DNA from: JAKVCB01 sp963578605
GTDB lineage: Bacteria; Planctomycetota; Planctomycetia; Pirellulales; Lacipirellulaceae
Direction: 5' to 3'
Length of the DNA: 52,512 nt
Assembly: GCA_963578605.1 (NCBI GenBank)
Contig: CAUZEA010000033.1
Location: forward strand, 1 to 52,512
In this document: positions 8,860 to 16,843 of the stretch, piece after piece
Layout: every line of letters starts with the position of its first letter
Position numbering within the stretch: position 1 is the first letter of the stretch
Notes under the pieces: model-generated
Database searches by the model: none
What the model was told of the DNA's origin: nothing
Seen by the model: the letters and a program-made list of their open reading frames with translations, nothing else
Made by a program: the position numbers and the translations under genes

Positions 8860-10074
8860 TCAACCATCCAGAACCCCACCGCATCCGTACCTGCCATGCT
8901 CTTCTACCAATTGTGCAAGCAGCTCGATGTTTTCAGGCCTGGTTCGCGGGGCAACCGAACATGCACTGCTGAGGATGTACTCCCCTCCCCTCCCCGCAAC
9001 GCTTAGCCGGTGCATGACGGCTTGCTCGACGTCGTCAACACTGCCTTGCAAGAGTGTGGTGACTGGATCAAGGTTGCCTTTAATAAAGGCATTCCCCTTA
9101 AGTTGTTCGCAGGCCTGATCGAGTTCGACGGTGCCGAGCGGAGGCGGGTCCAGGGTATCAATCCCGTTGGTACCGGAAGCCAACATCAGGTCCAAACGAT
9201 CTCCAATGGCACCACAGGTATGGGTGTAAAACACGATGTCATCGTTGGCTGCCTTCACGGTTTGAATCAGTCGGCGTTCGTAGGGTAACACAAACTCTTC
9301 GTAATTCTGTCGCGATATCAATCCTGCTCCGGCAAATGCAGAGGAAATCAGAATCGCATCCACTCCGGCCCTGGCCTGCGCACTGGCCAATTGAATCGTT
9401 CCTTCGGTCAGGCGATCCAGGCAGGCGTGTGTCTTTGGAGGATCGTCGATAAGTGCCAACAAAGCGTGCTCGTAGTTCAACAGCTCCAAGAACTGGGCAA
9501 AGGGACTAAACACCTCGCTGTGTACCGAGACCTCATCGCCGACACGAGATTTTACCGCTCGAATGGTATCGGTGTGAAACTCTGGAAAGTAGTCCTCAAA
9601 ATCGCGCGGCTCTGAGTCGAATCCCCAGGTGTATGGATACGTGATGTCAGTCAAATCCCACGGTTCCACGTACCAGAGATGGTCCGGGATAACTTCTTCG
9701 AAGGTAGGGAAATACCGCGTTCTGTCACTTTGAAAGTAATGCGGATTGTCATCGTGGGGGACAATGGTGTAATTACCGTTTTTCCACCAAACCCACGTTT
9801 CTTCCCGTCGGGTCTTTTCTTCGACGCGATCAATGTACCGCTCAAACTCGGGGTCCCGGCCCGGCAAGTTGACGAGAATCCCGTCAAAACGGTAACGGTG
9901 CTGAAGCTGGACAAGCACCTCGGCAAATCCTTCTGAGCGGAACCAGATATCCATTGGCTTCAGATCGGTGTGGCGAAAATAGTGCCCTACTGACAATTGG
10001 CACATCACAGGTACCCGGTTGGGAACGCCCATGTGCATGGCGGTGTGCATGCGCTCGCGGCTGGACATGGTCAT
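8860..10074 (-). CDS. Uroporphyrinogen-decarboxylase-family methyltransferase-like protein
   Basis: A 404-residue soluble protein of the URO-D superfamily, in the branch of corrinoid methyltransferases of the MtaA/CmuA type rather than heme HemE. A likely zinc site is visible: H285-T-C287-G in FYTHTCGAIGD and C372 in SSACSVAP, matching the HxC...C pattern of those methyltransferases. The N-terminus MTMSSRERMHTAMHMGVPNRVPV is typical of the family. No corrinoid protein or methyltransferase partner is in the window, so the methyl donor and acceptor are unknown. Such members are common in planctomycete catabolic clusters. It is the last gene of the long minus-strand block, 94 nt after the lipoyl-hydrolase gene. 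ATG 10074 is chosen; ATG 10068 is also possible. Confidence 0.8.
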   Translation of the reverse strand: MTMSSRERMHTAMHMGVPNRVPVMCQLSVGHYFRHTDLKPMDIWFRSEGFAEVLVQLQHRYRFDGILVNLPGRDPEFERYIDRVEEKTRREETWVWWKNGNYTIVPHDDNPHYFQSDRTRYFPTFEEVIPDHLWYVEPWDLTDITYPYTWGFDSEPRDFEDYFPEFHTDTIRAVKSRVGDEVSVHSEVFSPFAQFLELLNYEHALLALIDDPPKTHACLDRLTEGTIQLASAQARAGVDAILISSAFAGAGLISRQNYEEFVLPYERRLIQTVKAANDDIVFYTHTCGAIGDRLDLMLASGTNGIDTLDPPPLGTVELDQACEQLKGNAFIKGNLDPVTTLLQGSVDDVEQAVMHRLSVAGRGGEYILSSACSVAPRTRPENIELLAQLVEEHGRYGCGGVLDG

Positions 10075-10168
10075 GCTCGTACCATACCTTGGCTTTCCAG
10101 CACCGTTTTCAGACCCATTGAACCGTTACCATGTGACAGTGATTGTCCCGTCAGTCGGGCAGTAGAGC

Positions 10169-11293
10169 TTACGATGACAAGCCGGCAAGAAATTGTTGCA
10201 CGAGGCGATTGACGTCGCCGGCAGCTTCCATTTGAACCATGTGTCCACAACCTTCCAGAATCTCGACTTGTGCCGTCTGGCTAAGGCCAGACGCATGCTT
10301 TGAGGGCACAATCTGATCCACCGCACCCCAAATCACCAGCAATGGTACCGATAGTTGCTGTCGAGTTTTGCCAATCACCCATGCTTGTTGGCCATCCACA
10401 ATGAACTTGTTGGCCATGGACCTTAGCGCGTCGCGAACCCCGTCCAGTCGCTTGAACTTGAGCACATCGTCGACCAATTGACGGGTGACTTGCGCAGGAT
10501 TGGCAAATAGTTTCTCCAAGTGGGGTTTGAGCTGCTTACGTCGATCCGCCTCGACGACACCCGTGATATACTCGTGATTGATCTCCGGTCCCAATCCAGC
10601 GGTGGCAATCAAGGTGCAAGACAAGACCCGCTCGGGATATCGCTCGGCGAGGGTCAGACAGATCAATCCTCCCATCGAGTGCCCGACGAAGTGTGCTGTT
10701 TCAAGCTCCATGGCATCGAGCCAGTCCCGCACCGCATCCACAAAAAACTCCAACGATGCGTCACCGACATCTTTTGATGACTGGCCATGGCCTGGCAGGT
10801 CCAATGCATAAACGGTGTGGTTCTCGGCCAGTGTACCGTGATTGAAGAGCCAATTGTTGAGGTCTCCGGCAAAGCCGTGGATTAAGACAACCGCAGGGCC
10901 ATCATCGCCACGCTTCAAATAACAGATCCGCCGACCGCCGACTTCAACAAACAGAGGGGTATCGTCTTCCGCTACCTCGCCGTCTTCGATATCTTCTGTT
11001 TTAAAGCACTCGACAAACCGATCAATGTCGGCGTCGGCGACCGAGGCATCGGCAACGACCCCCAGCAAGCCCCCAATTGGAACATCGAGTCCGGGCTCGG
11101 CTACCCGACGCCGCAGCGTACCACTTACCGGAGATTCAACATTGCCGGTGATTTTCTCGGTTTCAACTTCGAGAAACTCGGTCCCTGCTGTTATTTCCGC
11201 ACCTTCCGCAACGAGCCAGTCAACCACCTTGCCGTGAGTCATGGCCAGACCCCACTTGGGCATGGTCAGTTGTTGGATGCTGTCGTCTCCCAT
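10169..11293 (-). CDS. acoC: Lipoyl-alpha/beta hydrolase E2 component of an acetoin/2-oxoacid dehydrogenase
   Basis: A 374-residue protein with an N-terminal lipoyl domain (lipoyl-lysine K47 in EVETEKITG) and a C-terminal alpha/beta hydrolase: HG near 139-140, nucleophile S206 in GHSMGG, D326 in WGAVDQ, H351 in GCGHMV. This is the AcoC architecture of acetoin dehydrogenase, where the hydrolase fold replaces the usual CoA acyltransferase domain. It accepts the two-carbon unit from the E1 TPP enzyme on the lipoyl arm. The start overlaps the end of the E1 beta gene by 28 nt with GGAG 11 nt upstream, so translation is probably coupled. No peripheral-subunit binding domain is seen and no lipoamide dehydrogenase (E3) gene is in the window, so E3 must come from elsewhere. 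Acetoin is the best-known substrate of such complexes but is not proved here. Confidence 0.85.
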   Translation of the reverse strand: MGDDSIQQLTMPKWGLAMTHGKVVDWLVAEGAEITAGTEFLEVETEKITGNVESPVSGTLRRRVAEPGLDVPIGGLLGVVADASVADADIDRFVECFKTEDIEDGEVAEDDTPLFVEVGGRRICYLKRGDDGPAVVLIHGFAGDLNNWLFNHGTLAENHTVYALDLPGHGQSSKDVGDASLEFFVDAVRDWLDAMELETAHFVGHSMGGLICLTLAERYPERVLSCTLIATAGLGPEINHEYITGVVEADRRKQLKPHLEKLFANPAQVTRQLVDDVLKFKRLDGVRDALRSMANKFIVDGQQAWVIGKTRQQLSVPLLVIWGAVDQIVPSKHASGLSQTAQVEILEGCGHMVQMEAAGDVNRLVQQFLAGLSS

Positions 11294-12306
11294 GACTTTT
11301 GATACTCCGCAACCTCACGCACTGCCGCGGCAATGTTGCCTGCGTCGGGTTTATAGAGGTCCTCTAGTGTTTGGTTAAAGGGAACGGGAGTGTGAGGCGC
11401 GGTCACCATTTTGATCGGCGCCTTGAGCGATGCAAAAGCCTTCTCCACAATGAGTGCGGAGATGTCGGTGGCCATGCTGCAACGTGGGTTGGCTTCGTCG
11501 ACCACAACCACACGGCCCGTATTTTCTACACTTTCCAGAATTGTGTCTTCGTCCAGCGGCGAGGTTGTCAGCAGATCAATGATCTCGCATTCGATTCCAT
11601 CCTTCCCTACTTTTTCAGCCGCTTTCAAGGACTCCTGGACCATTTCGGCCAACGTGATAATCGTGATGTCTTCACCATCCCGCACGATTTCAGCTTCACC
11701 AAACGGAATGGTATATGCCTCCTCCGGCACATCTCCTTCAACCTGGTACAGATTCTTGTGCTCAAAAAATATGACGGGATCGTTATCACGAATCGCCTCG
11801 ATCAACAGTCCTTTGACATTGTAGGGATTCGATGGCACCACACATTTCAAACCAGGAATGTGGGTGAACAACGAATAGAGGGACTGGGAATGTTGAGCGG
11901 CTGCCCGAAATCCAGCACCGATCATGGTGCGAATCACCACAGGTGTTTCTGCCTTGCCGCCGAACATATAGCGAAACTTAGCGGCCTGATTGAAAATCTG
12001 GTCAAAGCAAACGCCCATGAAATCGTTGAACATCAACTCAACCACGGGCCTCAACCCTGAAGTTGCCGCTCCAATTGCAGCGCCGACAAACGCCGATTCG
12101 CTGATCGGCGTATCCATGACACGACCAGGGTATTTTCCATACAACCCCTTGGTCACGCCCAACACACCACCCCAGGCGTCCATTTCACCGGCACCGCCGG
12201 CACCGCCAACAATGTCTTCCCCCAATATAACGATCGACGGGTCGCGGGCCATCTCCTGGTCGAGCGCCTCATTGATCGCGTTTTGAAACGTTATTTTTCG
12301 GGCCAT
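11266..12306 (-). CDS. acoB: TPP-dependent dehydrogenase E1 component, beta subunit
   Basis: A 346-residue E1 beta subunit of the transketolase pyrimidine plus C-terminal type (ITFQNAINEALDQEMARDP..., EDIVGGAGGAGEMDAWGG). With the E1 alpha subunit 65 nt upstream it forms the alpha2beta2 thiamine diphosphate enzyme that decarboxylates a 2-oxoacid or cleaves acetoin and passes the acyl group to the lipoyl arm of the next gene product. ATG 12306 has CCGGAG 7 nt upstream. The subtype (acetoin versus pyruvate or branched-chain) follows from the AcoC-type E2 next to it and is therefore an inference. Confidence 0.9.
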   Translation of the reverse strand: MARKITFQNAINEALDQEMARDPSIVILGEDIVGGAGGAGEMDAWGGVLGVTKGLYGKYPGRVMDTPISESAFVGAAIGAATSGLRPVVELMFNDFMGVCFDQIFNQAAKFRYMFGGKAETPVVIRTMIGAGFRAAAQHSQSLYSLFTHIPGLKCVVPSNPYNVKGLLIEAIRDNDPVIFFEHKNLYQVEGDVPEEAYTIPFGEAEIVRDGEDITIITLAEMVQESLKAAEKVGKDGIECEIIDLLTTSPLDEDTILESVENTGRVVVVDEANPRCSMATDISALIVEKAFASLKAPIKMVTAPHTPVPFNQTLEDLYKPDAGNIAAAVREVAEYQKSWETTASNN

Positions 12307-12371
12307 GGTGATCTCCGGACTTGGCTTTTAGTTCTCGGTGCCCCGTCTTTTAAACAGGAATCTCTAAAACT

Positions 12372-13340
12372 TTAATAGGCAACATAAACATCGGTGAGCA
12401 AATCGGCTTCGTCTGGCTGAGGTGCTGCCTTGGCAGCCGCAGTCGCATCTTTAATTAAATCACCGGTTTCGTGATCGATCTCATCAAGTTCGGCTTGGGA
12501 GATGTCGCCCGCTTGCGTCACGCGCTGTGCAAATCTGACCAGGCAATCTTGATTCTCCTGCACCTTTTGGGCTTCCTCATGGCCGCGGTAGGTTTGCGCG
12601 TCTCCTTCAAAATGGCCGAAATAGCGATTCACCTGGCAATCGAGCAGCGTCGGACCACCTCCACTTCGTGCCCGCTCGACGGCTTCGCCAGCTGCCTCGT
12701 ACACGGCAAAAAAATCGTGGCCATCGACGCGCACCGCTGGCAAACCGAAACCACGAGCCCGCTCGGCGTTACTCTCGGCGCCAATGGAATATTTCGATGA
12801 AGTTGCCTCCGCGTAGCCGTTGTCTTCCACCACGAAAATAGCAGGCAGGTTCCAGATCTTCGCCAGGTTGAGGCTTTCGAAGGTTGTGCCTTGATTCGAC
12901 CCGCCGTCGCCAACGAATGCGACTGCCACGTGACCTTTCCCAGCACGCTGTTCGGTGAGCGCCGCACCACAGACCAACGGTGGTCCGCCGCCGACAATCC
13001 CATTGGCGCCCATCATGCCCAACTTGAGGTCGGCCACATGCATTGAGCCGCCTTTACCACCACACAGGCCCGTCTTGCGTCCGAACAATTCGGCCATCAT
13101 GCCGTGAACATCAACCCCTTTGGCAATGCAATGACCGTGGCCGCGGTGTGTAGAGGCGATCCAATCTTCGGTAGACAGATGTGTACAGACGCCGACCGCA
13201 CACGCTTCTTCACCAGCGTATAAGTGTACGAAACCGGGTATCTCGCCGGCGGCAAATTCGATGTGAACCCGCTCTTCAAAATGCCTTATCGTTTTCATCA
13301 TTCGATAGGCGCCCAGGAGTTCCTCTTTGTTAAGACTCAT
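12372..13340 (-). CDS. acoA: TPP-dependent dehydrogenase E1 component, alpha subunit
   Basis: A 322-residue E1 alpha subunit. The thiamine-diphosphate motif runs from G144-D-G146 (GDGGSNQGTTFESL) to N174 (VVEDNGYAEAT). The family signatures HRGHGH (near 65-70) and KGGSMH (near 96-101) are present. The length is that of AcoA/PdhA-type subunits. ATG 13340 has AAGGG 6 nt upstream. It is the first of three dehydrogenase genes (alpha, beta, lipoyl-hydrolase) and follows a 468-nt gap filled with four unrelated short tandem repeats, so this gene probably has its own promoter in that gap. Confidence 0.9.
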   Translation of the reverse strand: MSLNKEELLGAYRMMKTIRHFEERVHIEFAAGEIPGFVHLYAGEEACAVGVCTHLSTEDWIASTHRGHGHCIAKGVDVHGMMAELFGRKTGLCGGKGGSMHVADLKLGMMGANGIVGGGPPLVCGAALTEQRAGKGHVAVAFVGDGGSNQGTTFESLNLAKIWNLPAIFVVEDNGYAEATSSKYSIGAESNAERARGFGLPAVRVDGHDFFAVYEAAGEAVERARSGGGPTLLDCQVNRYFGHFEGDAQTYRGHEEAQKVQENQDCLVRFAQRVTQAGDISQAELDEIDHETGDLIKDATAAAKAAPQPDEADLLTDVYVAY

Positions 13341-13453
13341 AACGTGCCCTTTTTGCCCGGTCTTTAGGGGAAAACGAGTGGGTCGATTTTCTCGTCATCT
13401 CAAATATCTGAGTTAAGTCTCGGCGCCACACCGCAAGCTGCATTGCGCAGGGT

Positions 13454-13505
13454 GTGACCAAATATCCGCAAGAAAAGCTGTGACCAAATATCCGCAAGAA
13501 AAGCG
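13454..13505. repeat. 26-nt tandem duplication
   Basis: Two contiguous copies (13454-13479 and 13480-13505) starting GTGACCAAATATCCGCAAG, differing only in the last base. First of four unrelated tandem repeats in this gap upstream of the E1 alpha gene. Confidence 0.9.
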
Positions 13506-13621
13506 AAGTTAGATTGTAGCTTGCAATGCCTCTTGTAAACATCCCTCAATCAAAGATTATCTCCCAAAAAGCCCTCACGGCGCAAAACGAGGCGAAGACA
13601 ACTCACCTCGCAAACGTAAAA

Positions 13622-13665
13622 AATGACTACCATCTTGTCTGCTAATGACTACCATCTTGTCTGCT
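13622..13665. repeat. 22-nt tandem duplication
   Basis: Two exact copies (13622-13643, 13644-13665) of a unit containing CTACCATCTTGTCTGCT. Its reverse complement (AGCAGACAAGATGGTAG) resembles the 19-nt repeat just downstream (AGCAGATGGTGTTGG), so the two arrays could pair through TCTGCT/AGCAGA and ACCATC/GATGGT. Confidence 0.9.
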
Positions 13666-13671
13666 AACGGC

Positions 13672-13728
13672 GAAAAGCAGATGGTGTTGGGAAAAGCAGA
13701 TGGTATTGGGAAAAGCAGATGGTGTTGG
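13672..13728. repeat. 19-nt tandem repeat, three copies
   Basis: Three contiguous copies of GAAAAGCAGATGGTGTTGG (13672-13690, 13691-13709, 13710-13728); the middle copy has one G-to-A change. It begins six nt after the 22-nt array and carries partly complementary sequence to it. Confidence 0.9.
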
Positions 13729-13784
13729 CTCCCTAAGACCGCTGGTCCAAACCATCTTTGGCCGACTTTTTCAAACGTGTCTTA

Positions 13785-13820
13785 GTCCCTACACCTGCGT
13801 CACGGTCCCTACACCTGCGT
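13785..13820. repeat. 20-nt tandem repeat covering the end of the amidohydrolase gene
   Basis: GTCCCTACACCTGCGT occurs at 13785-13800 and again at 13805-13820, a period of 20 nt. The second copy contains the stop codon and last residues (TQV) of the amidohydrolase, so the duplication copied the 3' end of that gene into the gap. Confidence 0.85.
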
Positions 13821-14843
13821 ACTCACAGGTTTGGGGCTCTCGGTCGATTCGAGGCCCAGCGCCCGACTGGCGTTACCCCAGAAGATGTCTTCGACATTTT
13901 TCCTGGAAAGCCCGCAGATGTTGGCCGCCTGTTTCACACAGAGCATCTGTTCGTAAAGTGCCAAAATAGGCCGGTGTTCGCAGTGCGAAAATTCCAGGCC
14001 CGACTCATCGGCGTAAAACGTCTGCCAGGCCTTGCCCAAGTTCACGTACTTGCCGTGAAACGACACTGCATCGACGCCGTCGGATCCAAAGAACAAGCGA
14101 GCCAGATCTTCCTTTTGAAAGAGCGTGATAAACGGGCGGATGTCGGTCACTGCCGAAAGATCGTACCAGATGTTGGGCATGTCGCGGAGCCGTTCGACTG
14201 CCTGTTCGATGGGGAAATAAGTGAAGCTGCGTGCAACGTGCGCGAGGATCCATTTAATGTTTGGATATCGCTTGGTGGTGTATTCTTCCAGGTCACTTAG
14301 GTTGTAGTGATCGGCGCAGCCATCGCCACGGGAGAGATGCATCGTCACCCACAGGCCAAGATCATTGGCTACCTCCATCTGCTCGTGGGTGAGAAATTCG
14401 TGGATTCGGCAGTTGTCGATATCGCCGGTGATCGAAAATCGACGGTACACTTTCAGGCCGTTAAAACCATACTTTTTGACCTCGTTTTCAACTTGCTCCG
14501 CGGTACGGTCAGGTGTGGCCAGGCAGTGGACCCGGGTCAGTGGGTCTTCGGCTGTCTCTTCACCGAGCATTTGATTGTGTGCCTCGACCTGAATGCCGTA
14601 GCAAGGTTTTCCAAGCACCAGGAAGTGCGTCTCGCGACCGGGATAGACGGTTGCGGCCCACTCTTTGAGCGTTGAGAAATGGACTTCCGACAACCGATCA
14701 ATGCCGGGCATATCTGGCGGAACGTGCGCCCGACTGATCATGTGGCAATGGGCGTCGAAAATTCGCGGCGGAACAAAGTCTTCAAGCTCCTGTTCCCAGA
14801 TTTTACGATCATGTTCGCGATAATCCACCACTGGGGACGCCAT
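13809..14843 (-). CDS. Amidohydrolase-2 family metal-dependent hydrolase
   Basis: A 344-residue TIM-barrel amidohydrolase (PF04909 type). Metal ligands are visible as D30-A-H32-C-H34 near the N-terminus, a later His in VTMHLSRGDG, His in WILAHVARS and Asp in FFGSDGVD. Relatives include lactonases of sugar acids, hydratases such as 4-oxalomesaconate hydratase, and ACMSD-like decarboxylases. ATG 14843 is chosen because GGAG lies 9 nt upstream; a longer frame to 15014 would run into the preceding gene. It follows the RraA-like gene by 13 nt, so the two are almost certainly co-transcribed. The pairing of amidohydrolase-2 and RraA-type aldolase is known from protocatechuate 4,5-cleavage (LigJ/LigK), but here the carbohydrate context suggests a sugar-acid route; this is inference. 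Confidence 0.8.
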   Translation of the reverse strand: MASPVVDYREHDRKIWEQELEDFVPPRIFDAHCHMISRAHVPPDMPGIDRLSEVHFSTLKEWAATVYPGRETHFLVLGKPCYGIQVEAHNQMLGEETAEDPLTRVHCLATPDRTAEQVENEVKKYGFNGLKVYRRFSITGDIDNCRIHEFLTHEQMEVANDLGLWVTMHLSRGDGCADHYNLSDLEEYTTKRYPNIKWILAHVARSFTYFPIEQAVERLRDMPNIWYDLSAVTDIRPFITLFQKEDLARLFFGSDGVDAVSFHGKYVNLGKAWQTFYADESGLEFSHCEHRPILALYEQMLCVKQAANICGLSRKNVEDIFWGNASRALGLESTESPKPVSTQV

Positions 14844-14856
14844 GTTCTTACTCCAA

Positions 14857-15588
14857 TCAACTAGCTTGTTGTGCAAGGGTGTGGCACCGAGTATGGTGAC
14901 TCGCCCGCAGTTCGTCAACATACCTAAGCTTGTCTTCCGTCGACACATCACTGCGTCGCATGAACGTGTGCGCGCGCGTTTCAAAGTCGCGCGAGAGAAT
15001 GCAGGCTTCGACAAGCATTAGGTGGTACGCCGGCGGAACCAGGTGCACACCGTTTGAATCAGCGTGCACCAGGTCTCCATCAGCGACCTCAATCCCACCG
15101 ATTTCGATGGGACCTCGAGGTTTCCTTAAGACGAAGGTGGCGTGGTTCACAACCGGGCCCCGCGCAAACACACCAAAACCAAGCCTCGCGATCCCAGCAA
15201 GGTCGCGTACCCCGCCGTCGGTGACCGCCCCGCAGCAACCAGCCGCCTGGGATATTTTGGCAACACCATCTCCCAGCACGCATTCATGCTGAGGTCTGCT
15301 GCCGACGGTCTTGAGCATCAGCATGGCAGGTACTTTCATTGGGACGATTTCATCCAAAGCGTCGTACAACGCCGTGGTGTCCGGCTTGAGTTGAGGCGAA
15401 CTCGTGTCGACCTCCAGTGTAACTGCCACGCCAACGGCGGGTTGCGGCGTGTCGGTCAGCATGCGAATTTCCGCACCCATGTAATACCGGTGTAGCTCAC
15501 TGCATCCCAGTGCACCGAGTCCTTCAGCGACGAGTGGAGTTTCAAACTCGCGCAGCTGCTCAATAAGTGCCAGGTCAATTTCCATCAT
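14857..15588 (-). CDS. RraA-like aldolase (HMG/CHA aldolase family)
   Basis: A 243-residue protein of the RraA/dimethylmenaquinone methyltransferase-like family, whose enzymatic members are class II pyruvate aldolases cleaving 4-hydroxy-2-oxoacids. The family core is visible: GVAVTLEV, AKISQAAGCCGAVTDGGVRDLAGIARLGFGVFA, and GIEVADGDLVHADSNGVHLVP. The GAVTDGGVRD loop holds the Arg and Asp that bind substrate and metal in this family. ATG 15588 overlaps the stop of the upstream hydrolase (TGATG), indicating translational coupling; an earlier ATG at 15609 lies inside that gene. With the amidohydrolase 13 nt downstream it probably forms a two-step catabolic unit. A role as RNase E inhibitor is unlikely given the context. 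Confidence 0.8.
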   Translation of the reverse strand: MMEIDLALIEQLREFETPLVAEGLGALGCSELHRYYMGAEIRMLTDTPQPAVGVAVTLEVDTSSPQLKPDTTALYDALDEIVPMKVPAMLMLKTVGSRPQHECVLGDGVAKISQAAGCCGAVTDGGVRDLAGIARLGFGVFARGPVVNHATFVLRKPRGPIEIGGIEVADGDLVHADSNGVHLVPPAYHLMLVEACILSRDFETRAHTFMRRSDVSTEDKLRYVDELRASHHTRCHTLAQQAS

Positions 15589-16739
15589 CAAACCGATTCG
15601 TTGGGCCAAATTGTGGGGACTGCCGGTGTGTGGTCCAGCCAGCGATCCAGCCAGTTGAAGCTGTGCCGCTTGGCAACCGGCGGATAGTTGTGCCCGCCAG
15701 GAAAAGAGAACAACGCCAGACGGTCACCTACACCTAAAGTACGGTAAACCTCTCCAGCCTGGGCAACTTTGTCAACCAGATGGTATCCGGCAACTTCCGG
15801 TTCGTTGGCCATGATCAACAGCGGCCTGGGAGCGGCCATCATCATCAGTGACTCGAAGTCAACTGGCACCGGGTCGGTGTTACCAGGCTCATAGAACTGG
15901 GAGAATTTTTTGATGTAAACGTAAGCAAGTGCGGGTGCCCCATCCTTGAGAATGCCAGATTCTGGCCGGGCCCAGTGATGTTTGTCCTGCAGTTCGGTGA
16001 ACCAGGCCAGGACCCCACAGTTGCAGCACGAAGCGGCCAGCCGCGGCTCAAATGCAGCCGCAAATAATGAAGTGTGACCTCCCAACGAATGTCCCACGCA
16101 GCCGATCCGCTTGTTGTCGACCAGGTCCAGCGTCTCCAGAAAATCGACGCTCCGCGTCACGTCCCAGGTATTTTTTCCAATGATCGACCACTCGGGATGG
16201 CGGCGGTAGAACGCCCGCGAGTCATACAAACCATCGGCAATGCGCTCGCCGTCGCCCAGCAGATCGATGCTCAGCGTTACATACCCCCAGCGAGCCAACT
16301 CCAGTCCGTAGGCACGACTGGCGGCTGGCTTGTCGGGCGGATCGGTGGGCCATTTGCCGGCCAGTCCCGCGGCGCGATCTTTGCCAGTTCCGCGGGTTGT
16401 CGCGTGCACGCAAATAACCGCCGGGTTTGATTTCGGTTTGGCCGTTTCGGGAACCAGCAGCCAGGCGGTCACCCGGTCATCCGGCTCTGCCGAAAAACTG
16501 ACGTGGTAACGGGTAATGCCGTCCTTGACATCGACCTTTTTCATTTCTGGTGCAAGCGGGCATTTTGCACCAGGGAAATTGCCCAAAAGTTCGAGCCACT
16601 TTCGGCTCAACTCATCCCGCTCTGTCTGCCAGTCGGTACGGGAATCTTGTTCGGCACGCAGTGGATCGCGGCTGCCCAAAAAAAATGACAGCAGCGTGGT
16701 GCCCGCCACTCCGTTCGCTAGAAACCAACGTCGGTCCAT
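15588..16739 (-). CDS. Tat-exported alpha/beta hydrolase (acetyl-xylan-esterase-like)
   Basis: A 383-residue alpha/beta hydrolase with a twin-arginine-like signal (MDRRWFLANGVAGTTLLSFF). The nucleophile elbow is S218 in GCVGHSLGGH; the probable catalytic His is in FPGGHNYPP near the C-terminus and the acid lies before it. Planctomycetes have many such proteins next to sulfatases and glycosidases, where they probably deacylate glycans. ATG 16739 has GGAG 9 nt upstream. It overlaps the RraA-like gene by 1 nt and lies about 100 nt after the sulfatase. The specific ester is unknown. Confidence 0.8.
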   Translation of the reverse strand: MDRRWFLANGVAGTTLLSFFLGSRDPLRAEQDSRTDWQTERDELSRKWLELLGNFPGAKCPLAPEMKKVDVKDGITRYHVSFSAEPDDRVTAWLLVPETAKPKSNPAVICVHATTRGTGKDRAAGLAGKWPTDPPDKPAASRAYGLELARWGYVTLSIDLLGDGERIADGLYDSRAFYRRHPEWSIIGKNTWDVTRSVDFLETLDLVDNKRIGCVGHSLGGHTSLFAAAFEPRLAASCCNCGVLAWFTELQDKHHWARPESGILKDGAPALAYVYIKKFSQFYEPGNTDPVPVDFESLMMMAAPRPLLIMANEPEVAGYHLVDKVAQAGEVYRTLGVGDRLALFSFPGGHNYPPVAKRHSFNWLDRWLDHTPAVPTIWPNESV

Positions 16740-16843
16740 GACTTCGTCTCCTGCTCTACCAATGGACCTGAAGGGAACTTGGGATTGTGTGCTCCAAATG
16801 TCCGCTTCTTTACTTCAGGATCGGCGGGCATTGTGGTTAATTT

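Noticed and set aside
13341..13808. tRNA or riboswitch upstream of the E1 alpha gene
   Set aside because: The gap is explained by tandem repeats; no cloverleaf or known aptamer core could be recognised by eye.
14857..15588. RNase E regulator RraA proper
   Set aside because: The sequence and operon context fit the aldolase branch of the family.
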